A DNA stretch of 64,000 nt from Pedobacter hiemivivus (GCF_004331685.1 NZ_SJSM01000005.1:1-64000); one strand, 5' to 3'; positions 1 to 9,418 are shown, counted from the first letter of the stretch. Numbers and translations: made by a program. The notes: generated by a model from the sequence alone, not told the origin.

Positions 1-189
1 CTTAAACATACGGATCGGACTCTCCGCAGTACGTCCATTGGTGTGGCAGTACTTCTCGAGCAGTTCATCATAAATGAAACTGAAGTCTATTAGATCGTTG
101 ATCTTTCGAAGTAAATTGTCTTTGGGAATGATCAAATCATACAATCCTGAGTAGGCACTGAATTGAATCTTTTGTTGATGAGCTAACAT
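1..189 (-). CDS. Transposase, IS1182-like, N-terminal 63 residues
   Basis: The visible part starts MLAHQQKIQFSAYSGLYDLI and includes DNLLRKI, IDFSFIYDELLEKYC and NGRTAESPIRMFK. This is the pattern of the N-terminal DUF772 (InsH-like) domain of IS1182/IS5-type DDE transposases. The frame is open to the window edge, so the gene is cut by the window and not necessarily broken. No catalytic residue is visible. It encodes the enzyme that moves the element described above. Confidence 0.75.
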   Translation of the reverse strand, partial: MLAHQQKIQFSAYSGLYDLIIPKDNLLRKINDLIDFSFIYDELLEKYCHTNGRTAESPIRMFK

Positions 190-298
190 TGGGCACCTTT
201 TAAAACCTACTTTTAAGGTACAAAAAAAGAGCAGATAACCATAGTTCTTCTGCTCTTTTTGGACTCCAAATATTTAAAAGGACTTTTTCAGTGCCCTC
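1..298 (-). mobile_element. Left-edge insertion sequence, IS1182-like (partial)
   Basis: The transposase start at 187-189 is preceded by a non-coding leader that ends near 298 with GGGCACTGAAAAAGTCC (minus strand), which looks like a terminal inverted repeat. The leader holds a perfect 12-bp hairpin (224-235 with 249-260), a common device against read-through into transposase genes. The other end lies outside the window, so repeat and target duplication cannot be checked. The element sits just downstream of the locus 1 thioredoxin gene. Confidence 0.6.
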
Positions 299-350
299 GA
301 ATAAATCAGCAGGGCTTTTTTAATTATAAAACTTAAGGCTTACGCTACAT

Positions 351-1541
351 TTACAGCGCTTCAACTTTATCCAACAATTCCTGAGCAAGCTTTTGAATTT
401 TAGAAGTCTCCGCATTTGCCAGTTCCCTCGACTTTTTTGCAGCTGTAAGTGCTTCCGGTTTCTTTTTCATCGCCAGGCACACATATCCAAAAGTAGACTG
501 GATACTGTATTCCTCTGGATCAAGCACGACAGCACGTTTAGCCATCAGGTATGCCTGTTGCAAAATAGCTGGTGAGGCCTGATCATTACCGATTTTACCT
601 CCCGAAGCCCTTCTAGCCAGAAAACTCAATTTCTCCGCGTCATCCTTCAACTCATTTTTCAAGGCTGCAGTCGTTAGCTTCACGTAATCATCAGTCCTTC
701 CCTTTTCAAGATAATACTCAGCCTCTAACATTACACCTTGTTTTTTACGACCAATTTTATCCGACTTCTTGAAATAAGCCAGTTTGTCCATAAAAACCTG
801 CTCGTCACCAGTCCTCATCAAACCATACATGGCGCTCGTAATTAAACGATCCTTAAGCTGCTCTCTATCTTCCAACTTACTCCAACTGTTGTAAGCCTGT
901 TGATTGGCCATAAAGTGTGCGCCCAATTTATCGCTTTCAGTTCTTGCCAAAGCCTTTATGATCTTCCAACCCAGCTCTGTGTTTAATCCTGGTTCAGTAA
1001 CTTTAGCCACAATCTCTGCACTGATTTGATTGGCAGTATTGCGATCAGCCCGCTCCAGCGCAAGGTAATAATCCAATAAGAAAGGCAGGTCTCTGGCTCC
1101 TTTGTCGAACTTATCTTTCAACGCCGCTGTATTTCTTTTTGGATCGGTTGCTCTCTTTGCTTCAGCAAGAAAAGCTTCAGCCTCCATCTTGGAAGCGGTG
1201 CGATGCACCACATCACCTGCGGTATTTACAAACAAGTAAGTAGGGAAAGATTGTACGTTATATTTTTTACGCATCTCAATACCTTCGCCCTTTTCCATGT
1301 CAACCTTTAAATTCACAAAGTTGTCATTGTAATACTTGTAAACGGCAGGCTGGATGAATATATTCTTTTCCATCCATTTACACGGGGCACACCATGAAGT
1401 GTAACAATCAATAAAAATAAGCTTCTTTGATTGAATTGCTTTTTCCTTCGCTTCGCTCCAGGAGCTGTTGAAATGAATTTCTTCCTGCGCATATGAGCCT
1501 ATGGCCACAAACAGAAAAAGAAAGGTGAATATGTTTTTCAT
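351..1541 (-). CDS. Secreted thioredoxin-fold protein
   Basis: A 396-residue protein with a signal peptide (residues 1-19, ending SYAQ), so it should act in the periplasm. A thioredoxin-like domain covers about residues 22-125: the redox motif W-C-A-P-C has cysteines 51 and 54, and cis-proline lies in SFPTY (P100). The remaining 270 residues are helical, Lys/Ala-rich and resemble TPR-type repeats; I do not recognise them as a named domain. The family is thioredoxin_7-like thiol-disulfide oxidoreductases. It is the last gene of locus 1, 22 bp after SusD, so it probably handles disulfides of the imported ligand or of the uptake proteins. The exact substrate is unknown. Confidence 0.85.
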   Translation of the reverse strand: MKNIFTFLFLFVAIGSYAQEEIHFNSSWSEAKEKAIQSKKLIFIDCYTSWCAPCKWMEKNIFIQPAVYKYYNDNFVNLKVDMEKGEGIEMRKKYNVQSFPTYLFVNTAGDVVHRTASKMEAEAFLAEAKRATDPKRNTAALKDKFDKGARDLPFLLDYYLALERADRNTANQISAEIVAKVTEPGLNTELGWKIIKALARTESDKLGAHFMANQQAYNSWSKLEDREQLKDRLITSAMYGLMRTGDEQVFMDKLAYFKKSDKIGRKKQGVMLEAEYYLEKGRTDDYVKLTTAALKNELKDDAEKLSFLARRASGGKIGNDQASPAILQQAYLMAKRAVVLDPEEYSIQSTFGYVCLAMKKKPEALTAAKKSRELANAETSKIQKLAQELLDKVEAL

Positions 1542-1563
1542 AATTATCAGTTAATTTTAAAAT

Positions 1564-3018
1564 TTAACGTTGATACTGAGGTATAGTAGGATTAAAATCA
1601 AGCACTTTTGGTGGTACAGGCAAAATATACCTGTTATCATTTGGAGGTAACGAGTAAGACTGAGCTCCAACTTGATGCATTACCGTTTTAGCAAAACGGC
1701 TATCCATATTTAAACGTTTTAAATCTATTAAACGAGTAATACCTAAATAAGGCATTTCTCTTCTACGTTCATCAAGCGTGAGCGCTAAAGCTATATCATT
1801 GGTAGCTGCTGATAGATCTATATTATTGATAATCCTCGATTTGCGTAAGGTATTCAGATAGCCCACCGCTATATTCCTATCTCCGATTCTGGCTTCACAT
1901 TCTGCGGCGATTAAATAAAGTTCTGGGGTACTAAAACCAAGGTTAGGTTGTATATAGGGTGCCCACAAGAACCTTCCAGGAAATAATACAGGTGCAGAGC
2001 CGAAATTGGATTGTCCATCGCAAAAGAAGAGTGCCAGACGTTGATCTGTTGCTCCTACAGGAAGATTGCCCCTATAAGTAGCGATTAAATTATCGCTTGC
2101 ATACAGTTTTGCATCTAAACTAGATAAGCTAGCAGAACCTGGAACACGTGCCCAAATGCTCTCAACACTCTTATATCCATCAGGGAAGGTCACCAAGGCA
2201 TTCGCCTTAGTACATACTCTACCAAAAGTGGTCCCGTTCTTTGTGGTGTACAGGCTGTAATCGATCAAAGCACTATTTATTTTAAGTGCTTCTTTCACAT
2301 TTTTCAAAGCTTCAGCATAATTTCCCATATATAGGTACATCTTGCTCAAAAAGGCAAAACCTACACTTTTACTCGGGTGAAAAATATTAGGTACTGTAGC
2401 AGATAAATTTGGCAAAGCTTCATCAAGATCCTTTTTAACCTGTGTATACACTTCGGCTACTGTATGTCTTGTATACGGTGCATTGATATCTTCTGTTAAG
2501 ATTATCGGAACTCCCAAATCAGTTCCCGCAGTAGTTGGGCTATAATGTGCTGAATAACCATTAACCAATGTTAAGTATTCAAAAGCACGACCTATCTGAG
2601 CCTCAGCCTTCAATTGTTTTCTACTGGCATCTGTTCCATCAGGTACCTTTTCTATGTTATTGATTACCGAATTATAAACATAAATATGTGCATAAGCAGT
2701 TTCCCAAAATGGATCGGCAGCTGCCTGGTCAAAAACTGCTCCTCCTTTAAATTCATACAAATTACGCAGTTCTAAACCCATTATCGGATACTCGGTGGCT
2801 CTGTTAGGATCATTGACTTCACCTGCACGGAGGTTATCCGTTAAAAAATTAGCGTAAGGCGAGGAAAGTCCTGCCAACGATTGATTATTTAGTAATTTCT
2901 GATAGTCGTCAAAAGTTGAAGGAATGGTATACCCTTTCGGTTTAACATCGAGGTATTTTTTACATCCAGAAGCAGCTATACTTGTGAATGCGACGAATAA
3001 TATAAATATTTTCTTCAT
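1564..3018 (-). CDS. SusD/RagB-family outer-membrane lipoprotein (locus 1)
   Basis: A 484-residue surface lipoprotein that would bind the ligand and cap the SusC channel. A lipobox ends at the cysteine of SGCKKYLD, typical of SusD leaders. The N-terminal YLDVKPKG, the middle TPR-like helices and the C-terminal LDERRREMPYLGITRLIDLKRL match the family. I start at ATG 3016-3018. A TTG four codons upstream (3028-3030) is in frame but less likely because the signal peptide fits the ATG. It directly follows SusC (12 bp). No glycoside hydrolase is linked, so the ligand is unknown. Confidence 0.9.
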   Translation of the reverse strand: MKKIFILFVAFTSIAASGCKKYLDVKPKGYTIPSTFDDYQKLLNNQSLAGLSSPYANFLTDNLRAGEVNDPNRATEYPIMGLELRNLYEFKGGAVFDQAAADPFWETAYAHIYVYNSVINNIEKVPDGTDASRKQLKAEAQIGRAFEYLTLVNGYSAHYSPTTAGTDLGVPIILTEDINAPYTRHTVAEVYTQVKKDLDEALPNLSATVPNIFHPSKSVGFAFLSKMYLYMGNYAEALKNVKEALKINSALIDYSLYTTKNGTTFGRVCTKANALVTFPDGYKSVESIWARVPGSASLSSLDAKLYASDNLIATYRGNLPVGATDQRLALFFCDGQSNFGSAPVLFPGRFLWAPYIQPNLGFSTPELYLIAAECEARIGDRNIAVGYLNTLRKSRIINNIDLSAATNDIALALTLDERRREMPYLGITRLIDLKRLNMDSRFAKTVMHQVGAQSYSLPPNDNRYILPVPPKVLDFNPTIPQYQR

Positions 3019-3030
3019 GATGAGATTCAA

Positions 3031-6000
3031 TTAAAAATTAGCGGAAAGACCGATTGTATAAGAAGCTGGGTACAATGTACCTCTGGTAGGTGATATAGGT
3101 TTTGTACCATTCCAAATCTCTGTATCCAGGTTATTTCTGTTAGCAGCCCATCTCCATGCGTTTTGTACCTGCAAGCTTAAACGCATCCTTTGTAAATAAC
3201 TCTTTTTCATCCAATTACCTGTAAAATTATAACTCAACGTAACATCTCTTAGCTTAATGTAATCGGCTTTTTGAATATTCTGATCACTAGCTTCCCATAT
3301 ATTGGTTATTGCACCACCTACAATGCTAAATGCTGGAGCCATCCCCGGAATTAACTCATCCCCTGCCTTTTTCCAATAAGTTAAAGCTGACCTTTCCATG
3401 TTAGTGGTATAGTTTAACTCTGCAAGTTTAGTTAAGTATGGTGCAGTTACATCACGCATTACATTTCCACCATAGTAGATAAACATAAAGAACAAATCAA
3501 AACCTTTATAGCTTAAAGTGTTTTGCAAGGATGCCGAATATGGAGGTATTGTTGTACCATTATAAACTAAATCCTTTACACTCAATTTATCAGTCGAACT
3601 AACTTCTACTCCATCGGCAGTAAATGCCTTCGGATTACCTTGACTATCTAAACCTGCATACCTAACACTATATAAAGCCCCCATTGGTACACCTACTCTA
3701 TTCTGAATATCGCTCAGATAAAAGCCAACCGTATTGGAAGTGTTTTCAAGCTTGGTTAACCTGTTTCTGTTATAATTGAAATTTAACCCGGTTGACCATC
3801 TAAAATCTGTGTTGGTTATAATGTTACCATTTAAATTAACATCTACGCCACGGTTTGTCATGCTACCATAATTGAGCACTAATGAATTCCAGCCCAATGT
3901 TGGATCTGATTTCAAATCACCCAGCAAATCGTTAGTTGATTTATTATACACATCTACCGAACCATACAAACGTCTGTCAAGTACACTAAAATCCAAACCA
4001 AAATTAGTTACGTTGGTTCGTTCCCAACGCAGACCATTATTAGGTGGACTTGAAATATTATCCTGTGATTCACCTGTCAAACCATTATTGCCATTAGAAA
4101 CAGAAATCATATATGGACCACCTCTTTTAGGCACATTTCCACTCACACCGTAAGTAGCACGTACCGCAACACGGTCCAACCAGTTCATCTTATTTTCAGC
4201 AATTACATAAAGTAATCCGGCTGACCAAAATGGCTTGAACTGATATTTAGGATCTGTTCCAAAAAGATTAGACTGATCAACTCTGATACTACCCGAAACT
4301 GTAATTTTATTGTCATAGGTATATGAGCCATTTCCGTAAAGAGACACATACCGATCATCTGTACTTACGAAACCTTTTTCAGCCCTGAGATCTCCTTTGG
4401 GAAAGTTAAACTGATCAAATAAAGCCTGCGTGTTTTGGACAGCCGAACTTAAAAGTTGTTCATCGATTGGCTTATAGTTTAAACTAAAATCGTCGTATCC
4501 ATATTTATAGATATTGGTAGAAGAACCAACAATTTTTCTTTTTTCAGTTCCAACAATTGCATCAACACGATGTTTCGAGTTAAACTCTTTATTATAATTC
4601 AACTGTGCCCTAATTGTGTAGGAGTTCTGATCCCCCCTTTGTTCATTCATCTGTCCACCTACGGGGATCATCTTTGTCTGCTTTACGTCTTTTACGGTAG
4701 CATCATTAATCATTGTTTTTACCCTGTAGGCGTCTTTACTATAAAATTGTTTGTAATACAGCTCTGTTCTCTCATTTTGATAAAGTAAATCTAAATTTAA
4801 CCCATCCATGAGCTTTAAATTAGCTGAAACATTAAGATTTAAGTATTTACTGGTATTGGTGAGGTGACTTTTATTAAGGTCTGTAATCGGATTATAATTT
4901 TCATCCTGAAGTCCCAATGAATTTAAACGATTTATTTCAAACGGTGATTTCGAGTTCAACCAGTTGGTCGCCAAGCTACCATCGCTATTCCTAAGCATAT
5001 AAAAAGAAGCCTTACCTGTATTCAAGAGCCCCATTCCAGGAGTATAAATAGTCGTTCCTGCAAGAGGAGCTAAAGAAGTACCATTGTCGTAATCGTTTTT
5101 GGTGTTACTTCCCAATACCCCAATATTTACAGTTGCCCATTTCGTGAAGTTAAAACTGTTTTTTAAGTTAAACCCTATCCTATTGTTAGTTTGTACGCGT
5201 TCGTAAGGTGCATTAGCCAAATAATTTCCGGAAAGGTTGTATTTATAAAAATCTGACCCACCTGAAAATGACAGATTGTGCTGTTGGGTAATTGACGTTT
5301 TACGTAAAAATTCATCCACCACCTGATCATACCTATCTCTGTTGCGAAGAACATCCAATTGTTTTTGCAGCTCAGTTTCCGTAATAAGACCTTGCCTCGC
5401 ATCATAAAACAAACGATAAGTTTCTACCATTGATTTACGGGGATCTATAGATGCAAACGAACCTGAACGTTTGTTAAACATTTCTCTTTGAAAATCAACC
5501 AGTTCAGCACTGCTCATTTTATTGGCATAAGCCCTATCCGGCAAGCCTACAAATTTTGCAGTTGCATTATACCCTATGTTTAGCTTACCCTTGCTACCGC
5601 TTCTTGTGGTAATTACAATTACACCATTAGCTGAGCGAGTTCCATAAATAGAAGCTGCTGCAGCATCTTTCAATACAGTAACGGATTCAACATCACTAGG
5701 ATTAATCGCCTGTATATCACCTTCAAAAGGTGCTCCATCAACAACATATAAAGGCATCATCGAATTAGTAGTTAATGTCGATACACCCCTGATCTGGATA
5801 TTCGGTTTATCATCCCTACCACTTTTAAACGAAGTTAAACCGGCAACCATACCTTCCAACCTTTCCATAATATTAGTTTGCAGTTTTCCTGCCATCGCCT
5901 TATCAGACACTACGACGTAAGACCCAGCAGCACGAGTAACAGGTATTTTCTGATAACCTGTTGATACCACTGATACCTCAACCAATTCTGAAGGATTAAT

Positions 6001-6681
6001 GTCTAAACGAATTACAAGTGGGTTCGCTTTGCTTGCGGAAACCTCCTTTGTAGTATAGCCAAGAAAAGAGATCACCAATATGGTTTTATCATCTACCCCT
6101 TTCAATTCAAATTCGCCTTTCTCATTGGTCAGTACGGTTCTGTTGGTATTTTTAACTCGAATGGTTGCCCCCGGAAGTGGCTTACCACCTTCATCCAGTA
6201 TTTTACCTGTCAAATCTATTGCGCTGAAGTAATTCGCTACTTTATCCAACAGACCGATCTCTTTCTTTTTAAGGAGTACTGTTTTTTCAATGATTTTGAA
6301 AGTAAGATCCTGGTTCTCAAAACAAGCCTTTAATGCTTCTTCCAAGGTTGCCTTTTCTAAATTAACAGATACAGGCTTTGCATCCTTAAGGAGCTTGCTA
6401 TTGTATAAAAAAGTATAGTTGGTTTGATTGCGTATTGTTTTAAGCACTTCATTAAGACTCGCATCTCTTTTATGTAGTGTGACCAGCTGACCAAAGCTAC
6501 TGGCTGCAGCTTGCATAAGCGACAGGGTGAGCAAAATTGCAATTAAATTAATTCGCATAATAATCTGTCTTCTCGTTGCGGGTTGTATAAGCGAAATCCA
6601 CTTATAAACGTCCACAAATGGTTTAAAGTATGGTGTAACCCGAGGCTTACCCATACCACATGAAGTATTAATAAAATACAT
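3031..6681 (-). CDS. SusC/RagA TonB-dependent receptor with STN domain (locus 1)
   Basis: A 1216-residue outer-membrane transporter. Domains in order: a signal region (about 42-64), an STN signalling domain (about 66-140), a carboxypeptidase-regulatory-like domain (about 156-228), a TonB plug with VRGVST-type and LYVVDGAPF motifs (about 245-360), then a 22-strand-type barrel ending in a C-terminal phenylalanine. The STN domain fits signalling to the FecR anti-sigma factor encoded just upstream. ATG 6679-6681 gives a 41-residue pre-extension, common in Sphingobacteriaceae SusC; ATG 6556-6558 (MRINLIAILL) is the alternative start. Energy would come from TonB-ExbBD, which is not in this window. 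Confidence 0.93.
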   Translation of the reverse strand: MYFINTSCGMGKPRVTPYFKPFVDVYKWISLIQPATRRQIIMRINLIAILLTLSLMQAAASSFGQLVTLHKRDASLNEVLKTIRNQTNYTFLYNSKLLKDAKPVSVNLEKATLEEALKACFENQDLTFKIIEKTVLLKKKEIGLLDKVANYFSAIDLTGKILDEGGKPLPGATIRVKNTNRTVLTNEKGEFELKGVDDKTILVISFLGYTTKEVSASKANPLVIRLDINPSELVEVSVVSTGYQKIPVTRAAGSYVVVSDKAMAGKLQTNIMERLEGMVAGLTSFKSGRDDKPNIQIRGVSTLTTNSMMPLYVVDGAPFEGDIQAINPSDVESVTVLKDAAAASIYGTRSANGVIVITTRSGSKGKLNIGYNATAKFVGLPDRAYANKMSSAELVDFQREMFNKRSGSFASIDPRKSMVETYRLFYDARQGLITETELQKQLDVLRNRDRYDQVVDEFLRKTSITQQHNLSFSGGSDFYKYNLSGNYLANAPYERVQTNNRIGFNLKNSFNFTKWATVNIGVLGSNTKNDYDNGTSLAPLAGTTIYTPGMGLLNTGKASFYMLRNSDGSLATNWLNSKSPFEINRLNSLGLQDENYNPITDLNKSHLTNTSKYLNLNVSANLKLMDGLNLDLLYQNERTELYYKQFYSKDAYRVKTMINDATVKDVKQTKMIPVGGQMNEQRGDQNSYTIRAQLNYNKEFNSKHRVDAIVGTEKRKIVGSSTNIYKYGYDDFSLNYKPIDEQLLSSAVQNTQALFDQFNFPKGDLRAEKGFVSTDDRYVSLYGNGSYTYDNKITVSGSIRVDQSNLFGTDPKYQFKPFWSAGLLYVIAENKMNWLDRVAVRATYGVSGNVPKRGGPYMISVSNGNNGLTGESQDNISSPPNNGLRWERTNVTNFGLDFSVLDRRLYGSVDVYNKSTNDLLGDLKSDPTLGWNSLVLNYGSMTNRGVDVNLNGNIITNTDFRWSTGLNFNYNRNRLTKLENTSNTVGFYLSDIQNRVGVPMGALYSVRYAGLDSQGNPKAFTADGVEVSSTDKLSVKDLVYNGTTIPPYSASLQNTLSYKGFDLFFMFIYYGGNVMRDVTAPYLTKLAELNYTTNMERSALTYWKKAGDELIPGMAPAFSIVGGAITNIWEASDQNIQKADYIKLRDVTLSYNFTGNWMKKSYLQRMRLSLQVQNAWRWAANRNNLDTEIWNGTKPISPTRGTLYPASYTIGLSANF

Positions 6682-6692
6682 ACATTTGTAAG

Positions 6693-6843
6693 GTTAGGTT
6701 GATAATAGTAATCGTTGTTGCTACATGTTTTTCATCCTGATTTTAATCAGGATAAACTGAAGAATGGTTAACCGAACGGTGACAAGGACTGCAATCCGAG
6801 TCTATGCCGGGTAAGGTGCTTCAACACTTTTCCCGGTTTTTTT
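6693..6843 (+). ncRNA. Candidate antisense RNA over the locus 1 susC leader
   Basis: The plus strand has a near-perfect intrinsic terminator at 6807-6843 although all neighbouring genes are on the minus strand. A TACATTTG box (6681-6688), matching the Bacteroidota -7 consensus TAnnTTTG, would start an RNA near 6693, but no TTG lies at the usual distance. The RNA would be about 150 nt, include a second perfect hairpin (6734-6742 with 6745-6753), and be complementary to the leader just before the susC start. The start point is a guess; the terminator is firm. Confidence 0.35.
6807..6843 (+). terminator. Plus-strand intrinsic terminator in the fecR-susC gap (locus 1)
   Basis: CCGGG (6807-6811) pairs with CCCGG (6832-6836). 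The stem continues with AAGGTG against CACTTT (one T-T mismatch, one G-U pair) around a CTTCAA loop, and is followed by seven T (6837-6843). On the minus strand the hairpin is followed by CATAGACT with no T run, so it works only for plus-strand transcription. Confidence 0.85.
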
Positions 6844-6929
6844 ATTCAGTTACCTCCTGGTCTTTTAATTTGGATGTAAATGTCTTTTCATTTGTTTTGG
6901 TTTAAGGTTATAATTGATTCATGTTACGG

Positions 6930-8102
6930 TTATTTAGAAACAACAATTCTACTTCTGTTATTTCCAATCTTTTCTATGCTGAATTTTACATCAAGATATT
7001 TTAACATATCTAAAAAAGCTGATGCATTTACATTTCTTGATACTTCTCCACTAAACTTTACATTGGGGATTTCACTTTCGTAAACCACATCTACATCATA
7101 CCATCTTGAGGCCTGACGCATGATGCTGGTTAAGTCGCAGTTATTAAACTCAAACATCCCATTCTTCCAGCTCATCACTTCATCTATATCGGCTTTAGCA
7201 ACACTAAGCTGGCTTTCTACCAATCTAGCCTGCTCTCCTGGTTTCAATATTACATCCGCTGACGTTTTCGCATTCGACTGTTTACTCAGGGCAATAATTT
7301 TCACCGAGCCCTCTAATAAGGTTGTTTTAACCTCATTTTCATCCCGATAAGCACTCACATTAAAGTGGGTTCCTAAAACCTCCACGTCTTGTTTGGTAGT
7401 TTTAACATGAAATGGTTGGTGTTTATTTTTAGCTACTTCAAAATAAGCTTCGCCAGTCAACTCTACTCTACGTTCATTTACAGCAAATACTACAGGGAAT
7501 TTTAACATTGATGCGGCATTTAGCCAAACTTTACTTCCATCAGGTAGGTTTAACTGATACTTACCCCCTCTTGGGGTAGAAATGGTATTGTATAACAACA
7601 CTCCCGATTGCGCTTTTTTCTCTGGTACAGACGGGTCGATATTGTAAATAATCGTCCCGTCTTCAGATTTTGTGATTGATATCCCTTCCTGTTTTGCTAT
7701 CTCTCCGTTAGCAGTTTCGTTAAGTATTATTTTTTGCCCGTTAGCCAGGGTTAACACAGCATTGTTTTTGCCCGGAAGTAAATCTGACGCTAACTTATTT
7801 GTTTGTTGAAATGGATTTAATTGTTGGAGGTAGAAAAACAAGGCAATACCAGCAACAACAATCATGGCTGCCGCTACTGCAATTTTAGGCCACAAGGTCA
7901 ACTTTCTAGTTACTGGCTTAGTCTCCGGCTGCAACATATTCCACACCTGATCCAGATCTTGTGCCTGCTCATCGAGACTTATATTTTCTACCGCATCAAG
8001 CGGATAACTTAAATGCCAACTTTCCAATAAAGCTTTCTCCTGCTCAGTACACTCACCCGCTTCATATTTTGCTAACAGCGCTTTTGCCCTTATTTTCCCC
8101 AT
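6930..8102 (-). CDS. FecR-family anti-sigma factor (locus 1)
   Basis: A 390-residue inner-membrane signal relay protein. The N-terminal 70 residues are cytoplasmic and should bind the sigma factor; one transmembrane helix lies at about 72-91. The periplasmic part has the FecR domain (about 170-270, with TPRGGKYQLNLPDGSKVWLNA and VELTGEAYFEVAKN) and a C-terminal DUF4974-type domain (about 315-390). It lies between its sigma gene (100 bp upstream) and the STN-bearing SusC, the standard order for this trans-envelope switch. Length and start (ATG 8100-8102) are normal. Confidence 0.93.
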   Translation of the reverse strand: MGKIRAKALLAKYEAGECTEQEKALLESWHLSYPLDAVENISLDEQAQDLDQVWNMLQPETKPVTRKLTLWPKIAVAAAMIVVAGIALFFYLQQLNPFQQTNKLASDLLPGKNNAVLTLANGQKIILNETANGEIAKQEGISITKSEDGTIIYNIDPSVPEKKAQSGVLLYNTISTPRGGKYQLNLPDGSKVWLNAASMLKFPVVFAVNERRVELTGEAYFEVAKNKHQPFHVKTTKQDVEVLGTHFNVSAYRDENEVKTTLLEGSVKIIALSKQSNAKTSADVILKPGEQARLVESQLSVAKADIDEVMSWKNGMFEFNNCDLTSIMRQASRWYDVDVVYESEIPNVKFSGEVSRNVNASAFLDMLKYLDVKFSIEKIGNNRSRIVVSK

Positions 8103-8202
8103 AGTCTAAAGCACCTTATCGTGCTTATATGATGGAAGACAAACAACTTTACCCCATGGGGTAAATAAAAATGAAAATAATTTTAAAAGATGTGATTTTA
8201 GC

Positions 8203-8775
8203 TCACAATGTGAACAGGAACAGGTTTAAACCTAGTCTTGTCCTTAAAATTTTAAGCGCATGCTGAATGTGTTTCCTTACAGTTTGATCGGAAAGTCCCA
8301 ATTGGTCGGCAATTTCTTTATGACTTAAGTTCGATTTACGACTAAGCTCAAAAACTTCACGCATCTTTTGAGGCAGTGCGGCAATTTCTTTTTCAATAAG
8401 ATTGCTCAACTCTTTTTCCCGAACCAGGTGATCCGTGATACAATCGCCTCTATCTATAAAACTTTGAAGGGAGGTAATGTATTGCGATTCTAACTTTTTA
8501 CGCGATACCCTATTGAAAATTTTATTCCTTAAGGAAACGTAAAGATAACCGGAGAGGCTGGTGCTAAATTGAATGCTCTCTCGTTTGTCCCATAAGACAG
8601 TAAAGAGCTCATGGATAATGTCCATGGCTTCATCTCTATCCCGCATCCATTTATAAGCATGGGTATGGAGGATCAACTTATATCTGTTATATATTTCGGT
8701 ATATGCCGATCTGTTCCCAGACTTGAGTAAACAGACAAGTTCAGTGTCCGACGCAGATTCATATTTGGTTTCCAT
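8203..8775 (-). CDS. ECF RNA polymerase sigma factor (locus 1)
   Basis: A 190-residue sigma-70 family protein of the extracytoplasmic-function group, Bacteroidetes expansion type. Region 2 lies at about 22-90 (YNRYKLILHTHAYKWMRDRDEAMDIIHELF) and region 4 at about 130-180, with a helix-turn-helix in SHKEIADQLGLSDQTVRKHI. It should direct RNA polymerase to the susC promoter when the FecR partner is triggered by ligand uptake. It is the first gene of locus 1; 100 bp separate it from fecR. Confidence 0.93.
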   Translation of the reverse strand: METKYESASDTELVCLLKSGNRSAYTEIYNRYKLILHTHAYKWMRDRDEAMDIIHELFTVLWDKRESIQFSTSLSGYLYVSLRNKIFNRVSRKKLESQYITSLQSFIDRGDCITDHLVREKELSNLIEKEIAALPQKMREVFELSRKSNLSHKEIADQLGLSDQTVRKHIQHALKILRTRLGLNLFLFTL

Positions 8776-8791
8776 ACCTTAATTCCCTAAA

Positions 8792-8799
8792 CAAAGGTA
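8792..8799 (-). promoter_or_regulatory. Possible -7 box of the locus 1 sigma gene
   Basis: TACCTTTG on the minus strand matches TAnnTTTG and lies 17 bp before the ATG. The nearest upstream TTTG (8824-8827) is 24 bp away, longer than the usual 19-20, so support is partial. Confidence 0.35.
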
Positions 8800-8922
8800 A
8801 CAAATAGGAAACAATTCCTATTTCAAATAAAAAAGCGCCGCCTACTTGAGCTATTAAACAGCATTTTACTATTAGTTAAAAGTAATACCAGTACTTCGCT
8901 CTAAGACAAGAACCTACCTTTT

Positions 8923-9016
8923 AGGTACATGATAGGTACCGCAGCCCTACATAGAAGGTGTTTACACCTATGAGGTACCTATCATGTACCTATGATGTAC
9001 CTATAATGTACCTGTT
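8923..9016. repeat. Inverted array of 11-bp repeats
   Basis: An exact 18-bp inverted repeat (AGGTACATGATAGGTACC at 8923-8940, complement at 8974-8991) flanks a 33-bp spacer that contains its own hairpin AGGTGT-TT-ACACCT (8955-8968). The right arm continues as four tandem 11-bp units (8973-8983, 8984-8994, 8995-9005, 9006-9016) of the form ATGTACCTATn. The period matches one DNA helical turn, so each unit faces the same side. Role unknown; a protein-binding array or a cruciform are both possible. Confidence 0.8.
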
Positions 9017-9383
9017 TATTATAGGCCCTAACCGAATAACAAGTGGAGGACTACCGGAGCTAAACCTCAGCCACAAATCAACACATAAATACCTCATAAT
9101 AAATAATTTACAACACAAAAAAGCAATAAAATCAATAAAAAATGGAGCATATCGTAAAATGTCCGTTTATGTCGAGAAATGTAATAATACGTCACAAAAA
9201 CATTGTTTTACTACACGACCAAATATTACTTTATATTAAATAAAAATACAATTAATAAATAAAATACTTTATAATAATAAACAAGGGAGATAAAACAATA
9301 TACAATGTTCAAAAAAATACACTGTTACTTTCTTAATAAGAATAATATCAACTAAAAACGACAACAATATTAATCAAACACAT

Positions 9384-9418
9384 AAAAAAAGAGACTGTAC
9401 AAAAAGGCACAGTCTCTA
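9384..9418 (-). terminator. Terminator of locus 2 (after GH20)
   Basis: AGAGACTGT (9391-9399) pairs with ACAGTCTCT (9410-9418) around a 10-nt loop; on the minus strand the stem is followed by a T run (9385-9390). It lies 30 bp after the GH20 stop. Confidence 0.85.

Noticed and set aside
293..321. GCCCT/AGGGC hairpin with T run at the IS edge
   Set aside because: Only a 5-bp stem with a long loop, and half of it belongs to the IS end; too weak to call a terminator.
8958..9239. A 93-codon plus-strand frame in the gap between loci 1 and 2
   Set aside because: It starts inside the repeat array, has low-complexity AT-driven composition and resembles no protein.
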